A DNA stretch of 64,000 bases. Source: Emcibacter sp. SYSU 3D8 (GTDB taxonomy: Bacteria > Pseudomonadota > Alphaproteobacteria > SMXS01). Positions 42,481-50,947 of this stretch are shown piece by piece (the stretch's first letter is position 1; every line of letters starts with the position of its first letter). The stretch spans positions 1 to 64,000 of the forward strand of contig NZ_JBBYXK010000001.1 in the NCBI RefSeq assembly GCF_039655875.1, written 5' to 3'. Both the position numbers and the translations under genes were made by a program. The notes under the pieces were generated by a model that worked only from the letters and a program-made list of their open reading frames with translations, ran no database searches and was not told the DNA's origin.

Positions 42481-43698
42481 ATGAGCCGCATCCTGTTCCG
42501 CAACGCCAATCTGCTCGACGGCGACAATCCGTCGCGGCCGAACGCCACCATCGTCGTCGAGGGCGAGCGCATCACCGAGGTATCCTCGGGCGCGGTAACG
42601 CCGCGCGCCGGCGACAATGTCGTCGACCTGCAGGGCATGACCCTGATGCCGGGCATGGTCAGCGGCCATTACCACGCCGCCTACAGCATCGGCGGCGAGC
42701 ACAAGGCGGGCATGGACGCGCCGGCCACCAAGCAGGCGGTATGGGCGATCTCCAATGTCCAGAAGGCGCTGCGCGCCGGCTATACCAGCGTGGTGGGCGC
42801 AGGCACCTTCCACGACATCGACGGCCGGCTGGCCGAGGCGATCGACGCCGGTCTGGTGACCGGGCCGCGGCTGATCCCGTCGAGCCGGGCATTGTCGCCC
42901 AAGGTGACCGAGGACGAGCCGGCCGAGGGCGTGCCGTGGCTGAAATGCTGGGGCCCGGACGATTTCCGCGACGCCACGATCCGCGAGATCGAGCGCGGCG
43001 CCAGGATCGTCAAGCTGTTCGCCGCGGCGGGCCATGCCATGCGCAGCTGCCGCGAAATGACCTTCGAGGAACTCAAGGCGGCCTCCGACGCGGCCCATGA
43101 GCGCGGCGCGCGGACGCGGGCGCATGTCTGCGGCACCGCCCAGGTGATGAAGTGCATCGAGGCCGGCGTCGACATCATCGACCATGCCGACTGGATGGAC
43201 GACGACGTCATCGACGCGCTGATCGCCACCAACAAGTTCGTGCTGCCCAGCATGTACACGCCGTGGCTGTCGTCGGCCGATCCGAGCCTGGACGGCGCCG
43301 AGTATTACGATGCGGAAGATTTCGAATATATGCGGGCCAAGGTGCCGGTCGCCAATGCGCGCGGCGTGAAGTTCGTGCCCGGCGACGATTACGGCTTCTT
43401 CGACATGGCGCCGCACGGCGACTATTCGAAGGAACTGGCGTGCTATGTGGAGCAGGTGGGCATCAGCCCGCTGGACGCGATCCGCTGGGCCACCAAGTTC
43501 GGCGGCGAGATGACCGGCATCCCGGACCTTGGCACCATCGAGGCCGGCAAGCTGGCCGACATGGTGATCGTCGACGGCGACCCGTCGGTGGACATCAGGA
43601 TCCTGCAGGACCAGGCGCGCATCATCGCCGTGATCAAGGGCGGCGAGGTGGTCAGCGGCGCCCTGCCGGTGACGCAGCGGGCGATGGCGGCCGAGTAG
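42481..43698 (+). CDS. metal-dependent amidohydrolase
   Basis: 405-aa member of the amidohydrolase superfamily (TIM barrel with an N- and C-terminal sandwich). First metal ligands show as HYH in MVSGHYHAAYS. IVKLFAAAGHA, RTRAHVCGTAQVMKCIEAG and IIDHADWMD carry the further histidines, FVPGDDYGFFD the catalytic Asp region, and GTIEAGKLADMVIVDGDP is the family ending. Imidazolonepropionase- and prolidase-like relatives hydrolyse cyclic amides or peptides; the substrate here is unknown. ATG 42481 follows GGGGAGAAGGGG. Its stop codon lies within a palindrome shared with the convergent Rieske gene. Confidence 0.88.
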   Translation: MSRILFRNANLLDGDNPSRPNATIVVEGERITEVSSGAVTPRAGDNVVDLQGMTLMPGMVSGHYHAAYSIGGEHKAGMDAPATKQAVWAISNVQKALRAGYTSVVGAGTFHDIDGRLAEAIDAGLVTGPRLIPSSRALSPKVTEDEPAEGVPWLKCWGPDDFRDATIREIERGARIVKLFAAAGHAMRSCREMTFEELKAASDAAHERGARTRAHVCGTAQVMKCIEAGVDIIDHADWMDDDVIDALIATNKFVLPSMYTPWLSSADPSLDGAEYYDAEDFEYMRAKVPVANARGVKFVPGDDYGFFDMAPHGDYSKELACYVEQVGISPLDAIRWATKFGGEMTGIPDLGTIEAGKLADMVIVDGDPSVDIRILQDQARIIAVIKGGEVVSGALPVTQRAMAAE

Positions 43699-43711
43699 CT
43701 ATTCGGCCGCC
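43686..43711. terminator. shared palindrome containing the stop codons of two convergent genes
   Basis: GGCGGCCGA (43686-43694) and TCGGCCGCC (43703-43711) pair perfectly, and G43695 with T43702 as a wobble in RNA. The centre is TAGCTA, whose halves are the stop codons of the amidohydrolase (+) and the Rieske oxygenase (-); both proteins end in Ala-Ala-Glu. No T tail. Confidence 0.55.
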
Positions 43712-44961
43712 TGCCGGGCGTCCTCGCGCCACGGACCCATCATGGGCTCGATCATCAGTGCCTCGGACACGGCGATTCCGGCGGCGCGGATGCGGCGGTC
43801 CAGTTCCTCGTGCCAGTGATAGATGCGGCGCTCCTGATAGCTCAGCAGCACGCCCTTGAAGCCGGGCGATTCCGTCGAATTCTGGATGTAGGGCGCGAAC
43901 TGGGTGTCCTCGAACAGGATGCGGTCGAAATTGGCGATCCGGGTGTGCCACACCTCCGGGATCGGCCCGTCGCCCCAATCGGGCGAGAACCAGTGACATT
44001 CCACCCGCATGGTGTTCGGCCCGGTCGGCCAGAAGGTGAGGATCGGCACGCCCGAGGCATGGGGCGGCGAGATCAGGTTCGGGAACACGTTGAACGACAG
44101 GTTGTGGATGCGCGGCACGTCGGTCACCGTGTCCATGTGCTTCAGGCCGACGGTGCCCGGGTCGCGCCAGCCTTCGCGGCGGTTGGGCGTGCACATCAGC
44201 GAGTGGCCGTTCTCCCACAGCATGATCGCCGTGCCGCGCGAATCGATGAACCGGTCGACGGTGTGCTGGTGGATCGACTTGACGTGATAGGTCTCGAGGA
44301 AGGCGTCCATCATCACCTTGATGTTGCAGGCGATGTCGAAGCCGTGCTTCTCGACGAAGCGCATCCTGTCGGGCTGGAACTGCATCAGCTGGGGCACCAG
44401 CGGGCCGAGATAGTCCAGCAGCGGCTCGATCTCCGGGTCCTCGCTGACGAACACCCATTTACCGAGCTGTTCGCACCGCACCGGGATCAGCGACCGGCAC
44501 GACATGTCCAGGTCGACGAAGTCGCGCTTGTCGCGCATGTTCAGCAGCTCGCCCTGCAGGTTGTAGGTCCAGCCGTGATAGGAGCAGACCAGCCCGCGGG
44601 CGTTGCCGCCGTCGTCCATCACCACGGGCGCGCCGCGGTGGCGGCAGGTGTTGTAGAAGGCGCGGATCACGCCGTCCTCGCCGCGCACGATCAGGATCGG
44701 CGAGCCGGTGTTCTTCCACAGCATGTAGTCGCCCGGATTGGCCAGCTCGTCGGCGTGGCAGGCATAGAGCCAGCTGCGCTTCCACAGCGCCTGCCATTCG
44801 GCCTCGATGAACGCCGGATCGGTGTAGCGGCCACCGGGAATCTCGGGCAGGGCCGGGAAGCCGTCAGGCGGCCCGCCGCGGCCCTTTTCATAGTCCATGG
44901 CACGGATCAGGCGCCGGTTCAGCGCCTCGATCGCGTCGAGATCCAGTTGCATGTTCGACAT
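43699..44961 (-). CDS. Rieske non-heme iron oxygenase, alpha subunit (copy 2)
   Basis: 420-aa terminal oxygenase, distinct in sequence from the two paralogues elsewhere in the window. Rieske ligands C106, H108, C126 and H129 (TCRHRGA, VCSYHGWTY); iron site in MMDAFLETYHVKSIHQH. The YHGWTYNLQGEL segment and the WKRSWLYACHADEL start are those of ring-hydroxylating or demethylating oxygenases of the phthalate/carnitine/choline type. No partner subunit is adjacent. Convergent with the amidohydrolase gene with no bases between the stops. Confidence 0.9.
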   Translation of the reverse strand: MSNMQLDLDAIEALNRRLIRAMDYEKGRGGPPDGFPALPEIPGGRYTDPAFIEAEWQALWKRSWLYACHADELANPGDYMLWKNTGSPILIVRGEDGVIRAFYNTCRHRGAPVVMDDGGNARGLVCSYHGWTYNLQGELLNMRDKRDFVDLDMSCRSLIPVRCEQLGKWVFVSEDPEIEPLLDYLGPLVPQLMQFQPDRMRFVEKHGFDIACNIKVMMDAFLETYHVKSIHQHTVDRFIDSRGTAIMLWENGHSLMCTPNRREGWRDPGTVGLKHMDTVTDVPRIHNLSFNVFPNLISPPHASGVPILTFWPTGPNTMRVECHWFSPDWGDGPIPEVWHTRIANFDRILFEDTQFAPYIQNSTESPGFKGVLLSYQERRIYHWHEELDRRIRAAGIAVSEALMIEPMMGPWREDARQAAE

Positions 44962-45032
44962 GGAACGCCTTCCTTGGCCGCGCTCAACCCTGCGGCGCGA
45001 GCCCTAGCATAAGGATGGCCCGCTCTCCAACC

Positions 45033-45056
45033 GAAACAAACATTTTTGTTGGTTTC
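45033..45056 (-). terminator. hairpin just after the VOC gene
   Basis: GAAAC with GTTTC and AACA with TGTT, one mismatch, four-base loop; it begins 5 bp past the stop of the leftward VOC gene. No T run on that strand, so it is a weak terminator at best. Confidence 0.35.
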
Positions 45057-45060
45057 TTGG

Positions 45061-45429
45061 CTATTCGCCGACGAAGTTCAGCTCGATCTTCACGCCGTCG
45101 GGATCGTCGATGTAGAGCTGCTTGATCTTGAAGTCGGCGACGATGTTCTGGCCCGGCTCGTAGCCGGCCTTCACCAGCCGCTCCTTGACCTCGTCGAAGC
45201 CTTTGCAGCGGAAGGCGATGTGGTCGATCGGCCCGCTGGTGCCGCCGCGCGCATTGTCGAGCGCCATGATGTGCACCACCGGTCGGCCTTCCAGATACAT
45301 CCACGCGCCGGGAAAGCCGAAATCGGGCCTGGGGCCGTTCTCCATGCCCAGCACCTCGCTGTAGAAGCGGATGCAGTCGTCGAGATGCCGCGTGTTGAGC
45401 GTCACGTGATCGAGCAGTTCAACGTTCAT
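45061..45429 (-). CDS. VOC (glyoxalase/extradiol dioxygenase fold) protein
   Basis: 122 aa with paired beta-alpha-beta-beta-beta modules: LLDHVTLNTRHLDDCIRFYS with a possible metal His at the start, then IDHIAFRCKGFDEVKERLVK, and the end LYIDDPDGVKIELNF, where the Glu is the usual last metal ligand. The frame extends to 45486, but ATG 45429 with GGGGAGAAGG upstream is the proper start. VOC members include glyoxalases, epimerases and ring-cleavage dioxygenases; at this size it may dimerise to build the site. Among catabolic genes, transcribed leftwards like its neighbours. Confidence 0.85.
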   Translation of the reverse strand: MNVELLDHVTLNTRHLDDCIRFYSEVLGMENGPRPDFGFPGAWMYLEGRPVVHIMALDNARGGTSGPIDHIAFRCKGFDEVKERLVKAGYEPGQNIVADFKIKQLYIDDPDGVKIELNFVGE

Positions 45430-45513
45430 ATGCCTTCTCCCCTTGCGTCCCGCCATTCTAGCCGGTGCGGGGGGCGGCGCCATCATTAAGTCGGCGCCGC
45501 CGGGGACGCGGCC

Positions 45514-46716
45514 TCAGATGATCCGCTTTGCCCGCAGGTCGGCGATCTGCGCGTCGCCATAGCCCAGCTCGTGCATGATCTCGTCGGTATGCTGGCCCAG
45601 GGTGGGGGCGCTTTCAGCCATTACGCCGGGCGTCTTCGACAGCCGGAACGGCGGGCCGGCGACCGGGGCGGTGATATCGTGGCCGCGCACCTTCATGGGG
45701 AACAGGTCGCCCATGGCCTGGACCTGCGGGTCGGCCAGCGCCTGGGACGGCGTCAGCACCGGGCCGGCCGGCACGCCGAATTCCTCGCAGGCGGCCATGG
45801 CTTCGTCGGTGGTGCGCTCGGCACACCACTGTGCCATGCGCGCGCCGATCACCGTGCCGTTGTCGCCGCGGGTCTGGTCGGACTGGAAGCGAGGGTCGTT
45901 CACCCACTTTTCCTCCTCGCCGATCATCCGGGCCCAGCGGGCGAACAGGGCGTCGCCGACGGTGTGGGTGAGGATGTGGCCGTCCTTCGTCTTGTAGATG
46001 TCCGACGGGGCCGAGGTCTGCACCCGGTTGGCGCTGGGCTGGCGGTTGATGTTCAGGACTGCCTGCTCCATCAGCAGGCCGCTCATCAGCGTCAGGCCGG
46101 TGCGCAGCAGCGCGCCGCCGACCTCCTGGCCTTCGCCGGTCGCCCTGTGATGCATGATCGCCGCCAGGGTGCCGAAGGCGCTGGACAGGGCCGTGCCGAA
46201 ATCCACCCAGGGCGCGTTGGATTTCACCGGGTTGCCGATGGTGCCGGTGAACCACGCCGCGCCGGACATCACCTGGCCGATGCCGTCGAAGCCGCCGCGG
46301 TTGGCATAGGGGCCGGTCGGGCCGAAGGTCGAGATGCTGGTCAGGATGATGTCCGGCTTGATCTGCACCAGGGAGTCGTAATCCAGGCCCAGCGACTTCA
46401 TCGCCGGCATGGGCAGGTTGGCGATGACCACGTCGGCGGTCCGGACCAGCTGCTTGACGATCTCGCGGCCCTCGGGCTTGGCCGGATTGAGGGTCACCGA
46501 TTTCTTGTTCACGCCGATCTGCATGAACATGCTGCCATTGCCTTCCGAGCCGTCCTCGTTCCAGTACAGCGGATAGACATAGCGGTCCTCGCCGCCGTCG
46601 ATCTTCTCCACCCGGATCACCTCGGCGCCCAGATAGCCCAGCATGGTGGCGCAGTACGGTCCCGCGATGTAGCGGCCGAAATCCAGCACCCGTACACCGT
46701 CCAGCACTCCCGGCAT
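45514..46716 (-). CDS. CaiB/BaiF family CoA transferase
   Basis: 400-aa class III CoA transferase that moves CoA between acids. The start GVRVLDFGRYIAGPYCATML, AEVIRVEKIDGGED and LNPAKPEGREIVKQL are family signatures. The catalytic Asp would be expected near VVIANLPMPAMKSLGLDYD, but I could not place it with certainty. ATG 46716 with GGGGGAGAA replaces the longer open frame to 46806. It offers an ATP-free way to activate acids in this catabolic region and is 89 bp from the divergent gamma-carbonic anhydrase gene. Confidence 0.88.
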   Translation of the reverse strand: MPGVLDGVRVLDFGRYIAGPYCATMLGYLGAEVIRVEKIDGGEDRYVYPLYWNEDGSEGNGSMFMQIGVNKKSVTLNPAKPEGREIVKQLVRTADVVIANLPMPAMKSLGLDYDSLVQIKPDIILTSISTFGPTGPYANRGGFDGIGQVMSGAAWFTGTIGNPVKSNAPWVDFGTALSSAFGTLAAIMHHRATGEGQEVGGALLRTGLTLMSGLLMEQAVLNINRQPSANRVQTSAPSDIYKTKDGHILTHTVGDALFARWARMIGEEEKWVNDPRFQSDQTRGDNGTVIGARMAQWCAERTTDEAMAACEEFGVPAGPVLTPSQALADPQVQAMGDLFPMKVRGHDITAPVAGPPFRLSKTPGVMAESAPTLGQHTDEIMHELGYGDAQIADLRAKRII

Positions 46717-46804
46717 GTCGTTCTCCCCCACTCGGAAATTTCGTCGCCGCACTATGCAAGAAGCCCGTAGGCTAGGGCCAGCACGAATCGAAACAGGATT
46801 GACC

Positions 46805-47332
46805 ATGCCCCTCTACGCCATTGGAGACCACCAGCCCACGCTCGAAAGCGACGATATCTGGGTGGCGCCGAGCGCCGACGTCATGGGACGGGTGGTGCTG
46901 AAGAAGGGCGCCAGTGTCTGGTTCAACGCGACCATACGGGGCGACGACAACGTCATCACCATCGGCGAGGACAGCAACGTCCAGGACGGCGCCGTGCTGC
47001 ACGCCGATCCAGGTTTCCCCTGCACCATCGGGCGCAACGTCACCATCGGCCATCAGGCCATGGTTCATGGTTGCACCATCGGCGACAACACCCTGATCGG
47101 CATCGGCTCGGTCATTCTCGACGGCGCGAAGATCGGCAGCAATGTGCTGATCGGCGCGAACACGCTGATCGGCAACAACAAGGAAATCCCGGACGGGGTG
47201 CTGGTGCTCGGCGCGCCCGGCAGGATCGTCCGGGAACTGACCGAGGCCGATATCCGCCAGCTGGAAAAATCCGGCCAGGGCTACGCCGCCAAGGGGCGCA
47301 TGTACCGCGAGAAGCTCAAGCCCGTCGGTTAG
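46805..47332 (+). CDS. gamma-carbonic anhydrase-like hexapeptide-repeat protein
   Basis: 175-aa left-handed beta-helix trimer. Metal ligands are visible at H66 (AVLHAD), H83 (IGHQA) and H88 (MVHG). Hexapeptide turns include GEDSNVQDGAV, IGRNVTIGH, IGDNTLIGIG and IGSNVLIGAN. The YrdA/PaaY/CaiE-type members share this size; many lack strong anhydrase activity, and some act as thioesterases in CoA catabolism, which would suit the adjacent CoA transferase. ATG 46805. Confidence 0.88.
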   Translation: MPLYAIGDHQPTLESDDIWVAPSADVMGRVVLKKGASVWFNATIRGDDNVITIGEDSNVQDGAVLHADPGFPCTIGRNVTIGHQAMVHGCTIGDNTLIGIGSVILDGAKIGSNVLIGANTLIGNNKEIPDGVLVLGAPGRIVRELTEADIRQLEKSGQGYAAKGRMYREKLKPVG

Positions 47333-47342
47333 GCCTCTCCGG

Positions 47343-48419
47343 GTGCGGCTGTTCACGCTGCTGGCGCCGGGGGTTCCGGTCATGCGCGCGGCGCGCCGCA
47401 CCTTGGCGCCGTGGGACAACCTGACCTGTTCCGGTCCGTTGCCGCACGATCCTTATGCAGGATCACGCAGTCCGGCGGATATTTGCAGCGATAGCGGATC
47501 GCTGTACGACGAGGCGCGCGGCCTGGGGCTGACCTATTCGCTGCACCGGCCCGCGCGGCCCGATGGCCTGCTTCCGGTGGTGATCTACTCGGCGCCGATG
47601 AATTGGGGCGGCCGGTTTCCGGCGACACCCTCGGCGTACTACATCGCCGAGCACCTGGCGCGCGCGGGATATCTGGCGGTCAACATCCGCTCAACCGACA
47701 GCGACCGGTTCGTCCTGCCGCAGGACATCGCCACCGTTCCCGATCCACGAACCTATATCCGCGACGCCATCCGCGATCCGGAAAGGCCGCGTAACCGCTT
47801 CCTCGATATGGGTTTCCTGCTCGACAAGATGCTTGGCTGGAACAGCACCGGGGCACTTGCCGGACACATCGACGGCGAGCGGATCGGCATTTGCGGTCAT
47901 TCCTTCGGCGCCAGGACCGCCATGGCGCTGATCGGAGAGCGCATCGGCCCGGCGCGCCTGTCGTACCGGGACGCCAGGCTGAAGGCTGCCATGGTCTATA
48001 GCCTCGGGCCATCGGTGGCGCCGGGGAATCTGGCGCCGGTCTATGGCGATGTCCGCGTGCCCGTATGCTTCATGGGAGGAAGCCGGGATTTTTCTTGGGA
48101 CACGCCGGCGCCGCCTGCGGACCGGGTGCGGCCGTATTATTGGACCAACGCTCCGGTGCAGTACAAAATCGTGCTGAAAGGGGCCGATCACCTGACCTTT
48201 CCCGGCGGACGGGCCGAAACCGGCGTGGCGAACAGGCGCGAGCTGCGCAATCTCCAGTTCATCCGGTCCATATCCCTCGCATTCTGGGACGCCCATCTGC
48301 GCGGTGATGCAGGCGCGCTGGACTGGCTTCGCAGCGGCCTGGGCGATGCGTTGCGCGGCAACGGCCGCGGCGAGTTCCGGTTGGGCAGCGAGGCAGAGTC
48401 TTCTAAACGACTTTCATAA
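47343..48419 (+). CDS. alpha/beta hydrolase (PAF-acetylhydrolase/dienelactone-hydrolase-like)
   Basis: 358-aa hydrolase. Nucleophile elbow GHSFG in IGICGHSFGARTAMALIGE; oxyanion region YSAPMNWGGRF; likely acid Asp in FMGGSRDFSWD; His in KGADHLTFPGG. The layout resembles predicted dienelactone hydrolases annotated near PAF acetylhydrolase. The start is uncertain: GTG 47343, only 10 bp after the carbonic anhydrase-like gene, or ATG 47382 with GGGGG upstream. Its last 17 bp overlap the convergent epoxide hydrolase gene. No clear signal peptide. Confidence 0.8.
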   Translation: MRLFTLLAPGVPVMRAARRTLAPWDNLTCSGPLPHDPYAGSRSPADICSDSGSLYDEARGLGLTYSLHRPARPDGLLPVVIYSAPMNWGGRFPATPSAYYIAEHLARAGYLAVNIRSTDSDRFVLPQDIATVPDPRTYIRDAIRDPERPRNRFLDMGFLLDKMLGWNSTGALAGHIDGERIGICGHSFGARTAMALIGERIGPARLSYRDARLKAAMVYSLGPSVAPGNLAPVYGDVRVPVCFMGGSRDFSWDTPAPPADRVRPYYWTNAPVQYKIVLKGADHLTFPGGRAETGVANRRELRNLQFIRSISLAFWDAHLRGDAGALDWLRSGLGDALRGNGRGEFRLGSEAESSKRLS

Positions 48420-49587
48420 AGTTCTGCAAGTCATTGCAAAAAAATACAGGTTTCTCCAGTGCTGCGAAGTGTCCTCCGCTGGTCGGCGCGCTCAGATACG
48501 CCACGTTCGCATAGCCCTTTTCCAGGTATGAGCGCGGCGGCATGGGCGCCAGTTCGCCCGGATAGTCGGCGAATCCGGCGGGGACCATCACCCGCCGACC
48601 TTGCGGCATCACCGAATTGCCGCTGTCGCGCACCGCCCGGTATTGCCAGGCCGCCGTGTTGAAGCTGCGGCTGGTCAGATAGATCATCACATTGGTCAGA
48701 ATCTGGTTCCTGGAAAACACCGGATCGTCGCTGCCGGTGCCCGTGCGGTCGCCCCAGGCCTGCATCTTCTCGGTGATCCACGCGGCGATGCCGACCGGGC
48801 TGTCCATCATGGCGTAGGACAGGGACTGAGGCTTGGTGGATTGCAGCACCATGTAGCCGAAGCGGCCGTCGCCGCGGCGCGCGGCCTCGCGGGCCCAGTC
48901 CTTCTCCTCGCGTGTTTCCAGCCGGGCGACGCCCACGCCGAAGATGTTGCGGAAATCGCCGCCGGGGCGCAGGCCGAACATGTTCATGTGGATGGCCTTG
49001 CAGGCGCCGCCCTTGTCGGCGCCGAAGTCGAAGCCCATCCAGGCGGCGATCGAACTGCCCCAGTCGCCGCCCTGCGCCACGTAGGAGCCGTAGCCCAGGA
49101 CATCGGTCATCAGGCCGTTCATATAACGGGCCTGCTCACGAGGGTCGACCGGGGCAGGCGGCTTGCCCGAATAGCCGTAACCGATGAGCGACGGCACGAT
49201 CACGTCGCAGCCGTCTTCGGCGTCGCCGCCGAAGCGCTCAGGATGGGCGAGCCGCTCGACGCACTCCAGGAACTCGACGTACGAGCCCGGCCAACCATGA
49301 AGCAGTATCAATGGGGTAGGGGAAGACCCTGAACCTTTTTCATGGATGAAGTGGATCGGCCGGCCGTCCACTTCTGCCACGAACTGGGTAAACCGATTGA
49401 GGCTTGCCTCAGCCCTGCGCCAGTCGAACCCGTCCAGCCAGTAGGCACACAGCGCCCGCATATAGCGGCCGTTGGCGCCGTACTGCCATTGGGCATCGTC
49501 CGGTTCCTCGAACCATTCATAGGCCCGGACGCGGGCCATGATCCGTTCGATGTCATGATCGGGGATATCCACGGTGAAGCGCTGCAA
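48403..49587 (-). CDS. epoxide hydrolase (EHN family, copy 1)
   Basis: 394-aa alpha/beta-hydrolase with the EHN N-terminal region (VDIPDHDIERIMARVRAYEW). Oxyanion HGWPGS at 97-102; nucleophile D175 in QGGDWGSS; catalytic His in SGGHFAALEKP near the end. It hydrolyses epoxides to diols by an aspartyl-ester route; cytoplasmic. The only start that fits is TTG 49587 with ACGAGG upstream, and this ribosome site is the end of a dispersed palindrome arm. Tandem paralogue of the next gene; the two share long identical stretches such as TKPQSLSYAMMDSPVG. Confidence 0.88.
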   Translation of the reverse strand: MQRFTVDIPDHDIERIMARVRAYEWFEEPDDAQWQYGANGRYMRALCAYWLDGFDWRRAEASLNRFTQFVAEVDGRPIHFIHEKGSGSSPTPLILLHGWPGSYVEFLECVERLAHPERFGGDAEDGCDVIVPSLIGYGYSGKPPAPVDPREQARYMNGLMTDVLGYGSYVAQGGDWGSSIAAWMGFDFGADKGGACKAIHMNMFGLRPGGDFRNIFGVGVARLETREEKDWAREAARRGDGRFGYMVLQSTKPQSLSYAMMDSPVGIAAWITEKMQAWGDRTGTGSDDPVFSRNQILTNVMIYLTSRSFNTAAWQYRAVRDSGNSVMPQGRRVMVPAGFADYPGELAPMPPRSYLEKGYANVAYLSAPTSGGHFAALEKPVFFCNDLQNFMKVV

Positions 49588-49593
49588 ACAAAC

Positions 49594-49702
49594 CTCGTCA
49601 TCCCCGCGCAGGCGGGACTCCAGAAGGGGAAGGGGCGCGGCTCGTCGTCGAATGCTCCGGCCCTGCGAAGAACCGGGTGCCCGCCTGCGCGGGAATGACG
49701 AG
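49594..49702. repeat. dispersed palindromic repeat pair between the epoxide hydrolase genes
   Basis: Two 23-bp arms (49594-49616 and 49680-49702) are inverted copies with one mismatch. Each contains a smaller CCCGC...GCGGG palindrome and a TCAT/ATGA end. This is the same style as the repeats at 61024-61531. The 63 bp between the arms have no gene. Confidence 0.8.
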
Positions 49703-49715
49703 CAATATCAAAAGT

Positions 49716-50921
49716 CTATCCCCACTTTTTCAAAAACTCTCGCAAGTCCTCGAGGAAGATTTCCGGTTGCTCGAACGCGGCGAAGTGACCGCCTTTTGGC
49801 TGGTCCTTCCAGTGCACCACGTTGTAGCCCTTTTCGGCGTAGGACCGGGGCGGCACCGGCGCGATCTCGCGCGGATAGGACGCGACACCGGTCGGCACCT
49901 CGCAGCGCTGGCCGGGCGGGAAGGCGAAGCCGCCTTCGGTGCCTACGCCGTAATACTGCCAGGCTGCCGTGTTGAACCGGCGCGTCACCACATAGAGCAT
50001 GATGTTCGTCAGCAGCTTGTCCTTGCTGTAGACGTTCTCGATGTGGCCGCCTTCCTTACCCTCGTTGGACAGGTCCGACCAGGTGTGGAACTTTTCGGTC
50101 AGCCAGGCAGCCACGCCCACAGGGCTGTCCATCATGGCATAGGACAGGGACTGGGGCTTGGTGCCCTGGACCATGAAATAGCCGCGCTCGACGGCCATCC
50201 GGGCCTCGGCCCGGGCCGCCCATTCCTTTTCTTCCGGTGTCTCGGGCGCCAGCGCCAGGCCCGCGATACCGGCGGGCGCATTGCCGCCGGGCCGCACGCC
50301 GATCAGATTCATGTGGATGGACTTGACCGCGCCGCCCTTGTCGGCGCCGTGATCGAATCCCAGCCAGCCGGCAATCAGGGCGCCCCAGTCGCCGCCCTGG
50401 ACGACATAGGACGTGTACCCCAGCACCCCGGTCATCAGCCCATTCATGAAGACCGCCTGGGCGCGGGGGCCGATGGGCCTGGGCGGCGGGCCTGAGAACC
50501 CGTAGCCGACGAGCGATGGAATGATGACGTCGCGCCCGTCCTCGGCCTTGCCGCCGAACCGTTCCGGATGGGCGAGGGGGCCTGTCAGGTGGAGCAGCTC
50601 GAAATACGAGCCTGGCCAGCCATGCAGCAGGATGATGGGCAGGTTATCGGGATTCGAGCCCTTCTCGTGGACGAAATGGATGTCGATGCCGTCCACACTG
50701 GCAGTGAATTGCGGCCATTCGTTCAACCTGGCTTCGGCCTGGCGCCAGTCGTATTCGTTCAGCCAGTAGTCGGTCAGCTCGCGCAGATAGGCTTGGTTGC
50801 AGCCATATTTCCAGCCGGCGTCGACCGGCTCCTCGAACCACTCATATTCACGGATGCGGCGCTTGATACGGTCCAGTTCATAATCCGGGATATCGACCCG
50901 GAACGGCGTTACGGCACTCAC
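49716..50921 (-). CDS. epoxide hydrolase (EHN family, copy 2)
   Basis: About 401 aa, paralogue of the preceding gene and of the same plan: EHN start (VDIPDYELDRIKRRIREYEW), HGWPGS, nucleophile in QGGDWGALIAGW, and late His in KGGHFAAFEQPE. The strongly similar pair suggests a local duplication; differences in the cap region (RPGGNAPAGIAGLALAPETP against RPGGDFRNIFGVGVARLETR) may give different substrate ranges. GGGGAGG suits GTG 50921; TTG 50924 is possible. It follows the SDR gene by 26 bp on the same strand and is probably co-transcribed with it, which suggests diol oxidation after epoxide opening. Confidence 0.88.
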   Translation of the reverse strand: MSAVTPFRVDIPDYELDRIKRRIREYEWFEEPVDAGWKYGCNQAYLRELTDYWLNEYDWRQAEARLNEWPQFTASVDGIDIHFVHEKGSNPDNLPIILLHGWPGSYFELLHLTGPLAHPERFGGKAEDGRDVIIPSLVGYGFSGPPPRPIGPRAQAVFMNGLMTGVLGYTSYVVQGGDWGALIAGWLGFDHGADKGGAVKSIHMNLIGVRPGGNAPAGIAGLALAPETPEEKEWAARAEARMAVERGYFMVQGTKPQSLSYAMMDSPVGVAAWLTEKFHTWSDLSNEGKEGGHIENVYSKDKLLTNIMLYVVTRRFNTAAWQYYGVGTEGGFAFPPGQRCEVPTGVASYPREIAPVPPRSYAEKGYNVVHWKDQPKGGHFAAFEQPEIFLEDLREFLKKWG

Positions 50922-50947
50922 CAATTTTCCTCCCCAGGAAAGTCTCG

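Noticed and set aside
43810-45012. 400-aa plus-strand frame over Rieske copy 2
   Set aside because: Antisense shadow; the Rieske motifs are on the minus strand.
49594-49702. Insertion sequence ends
   Set aside because: Inverted arms enclose only 63 bp with no transposase; better explained as dispersed palindromes.
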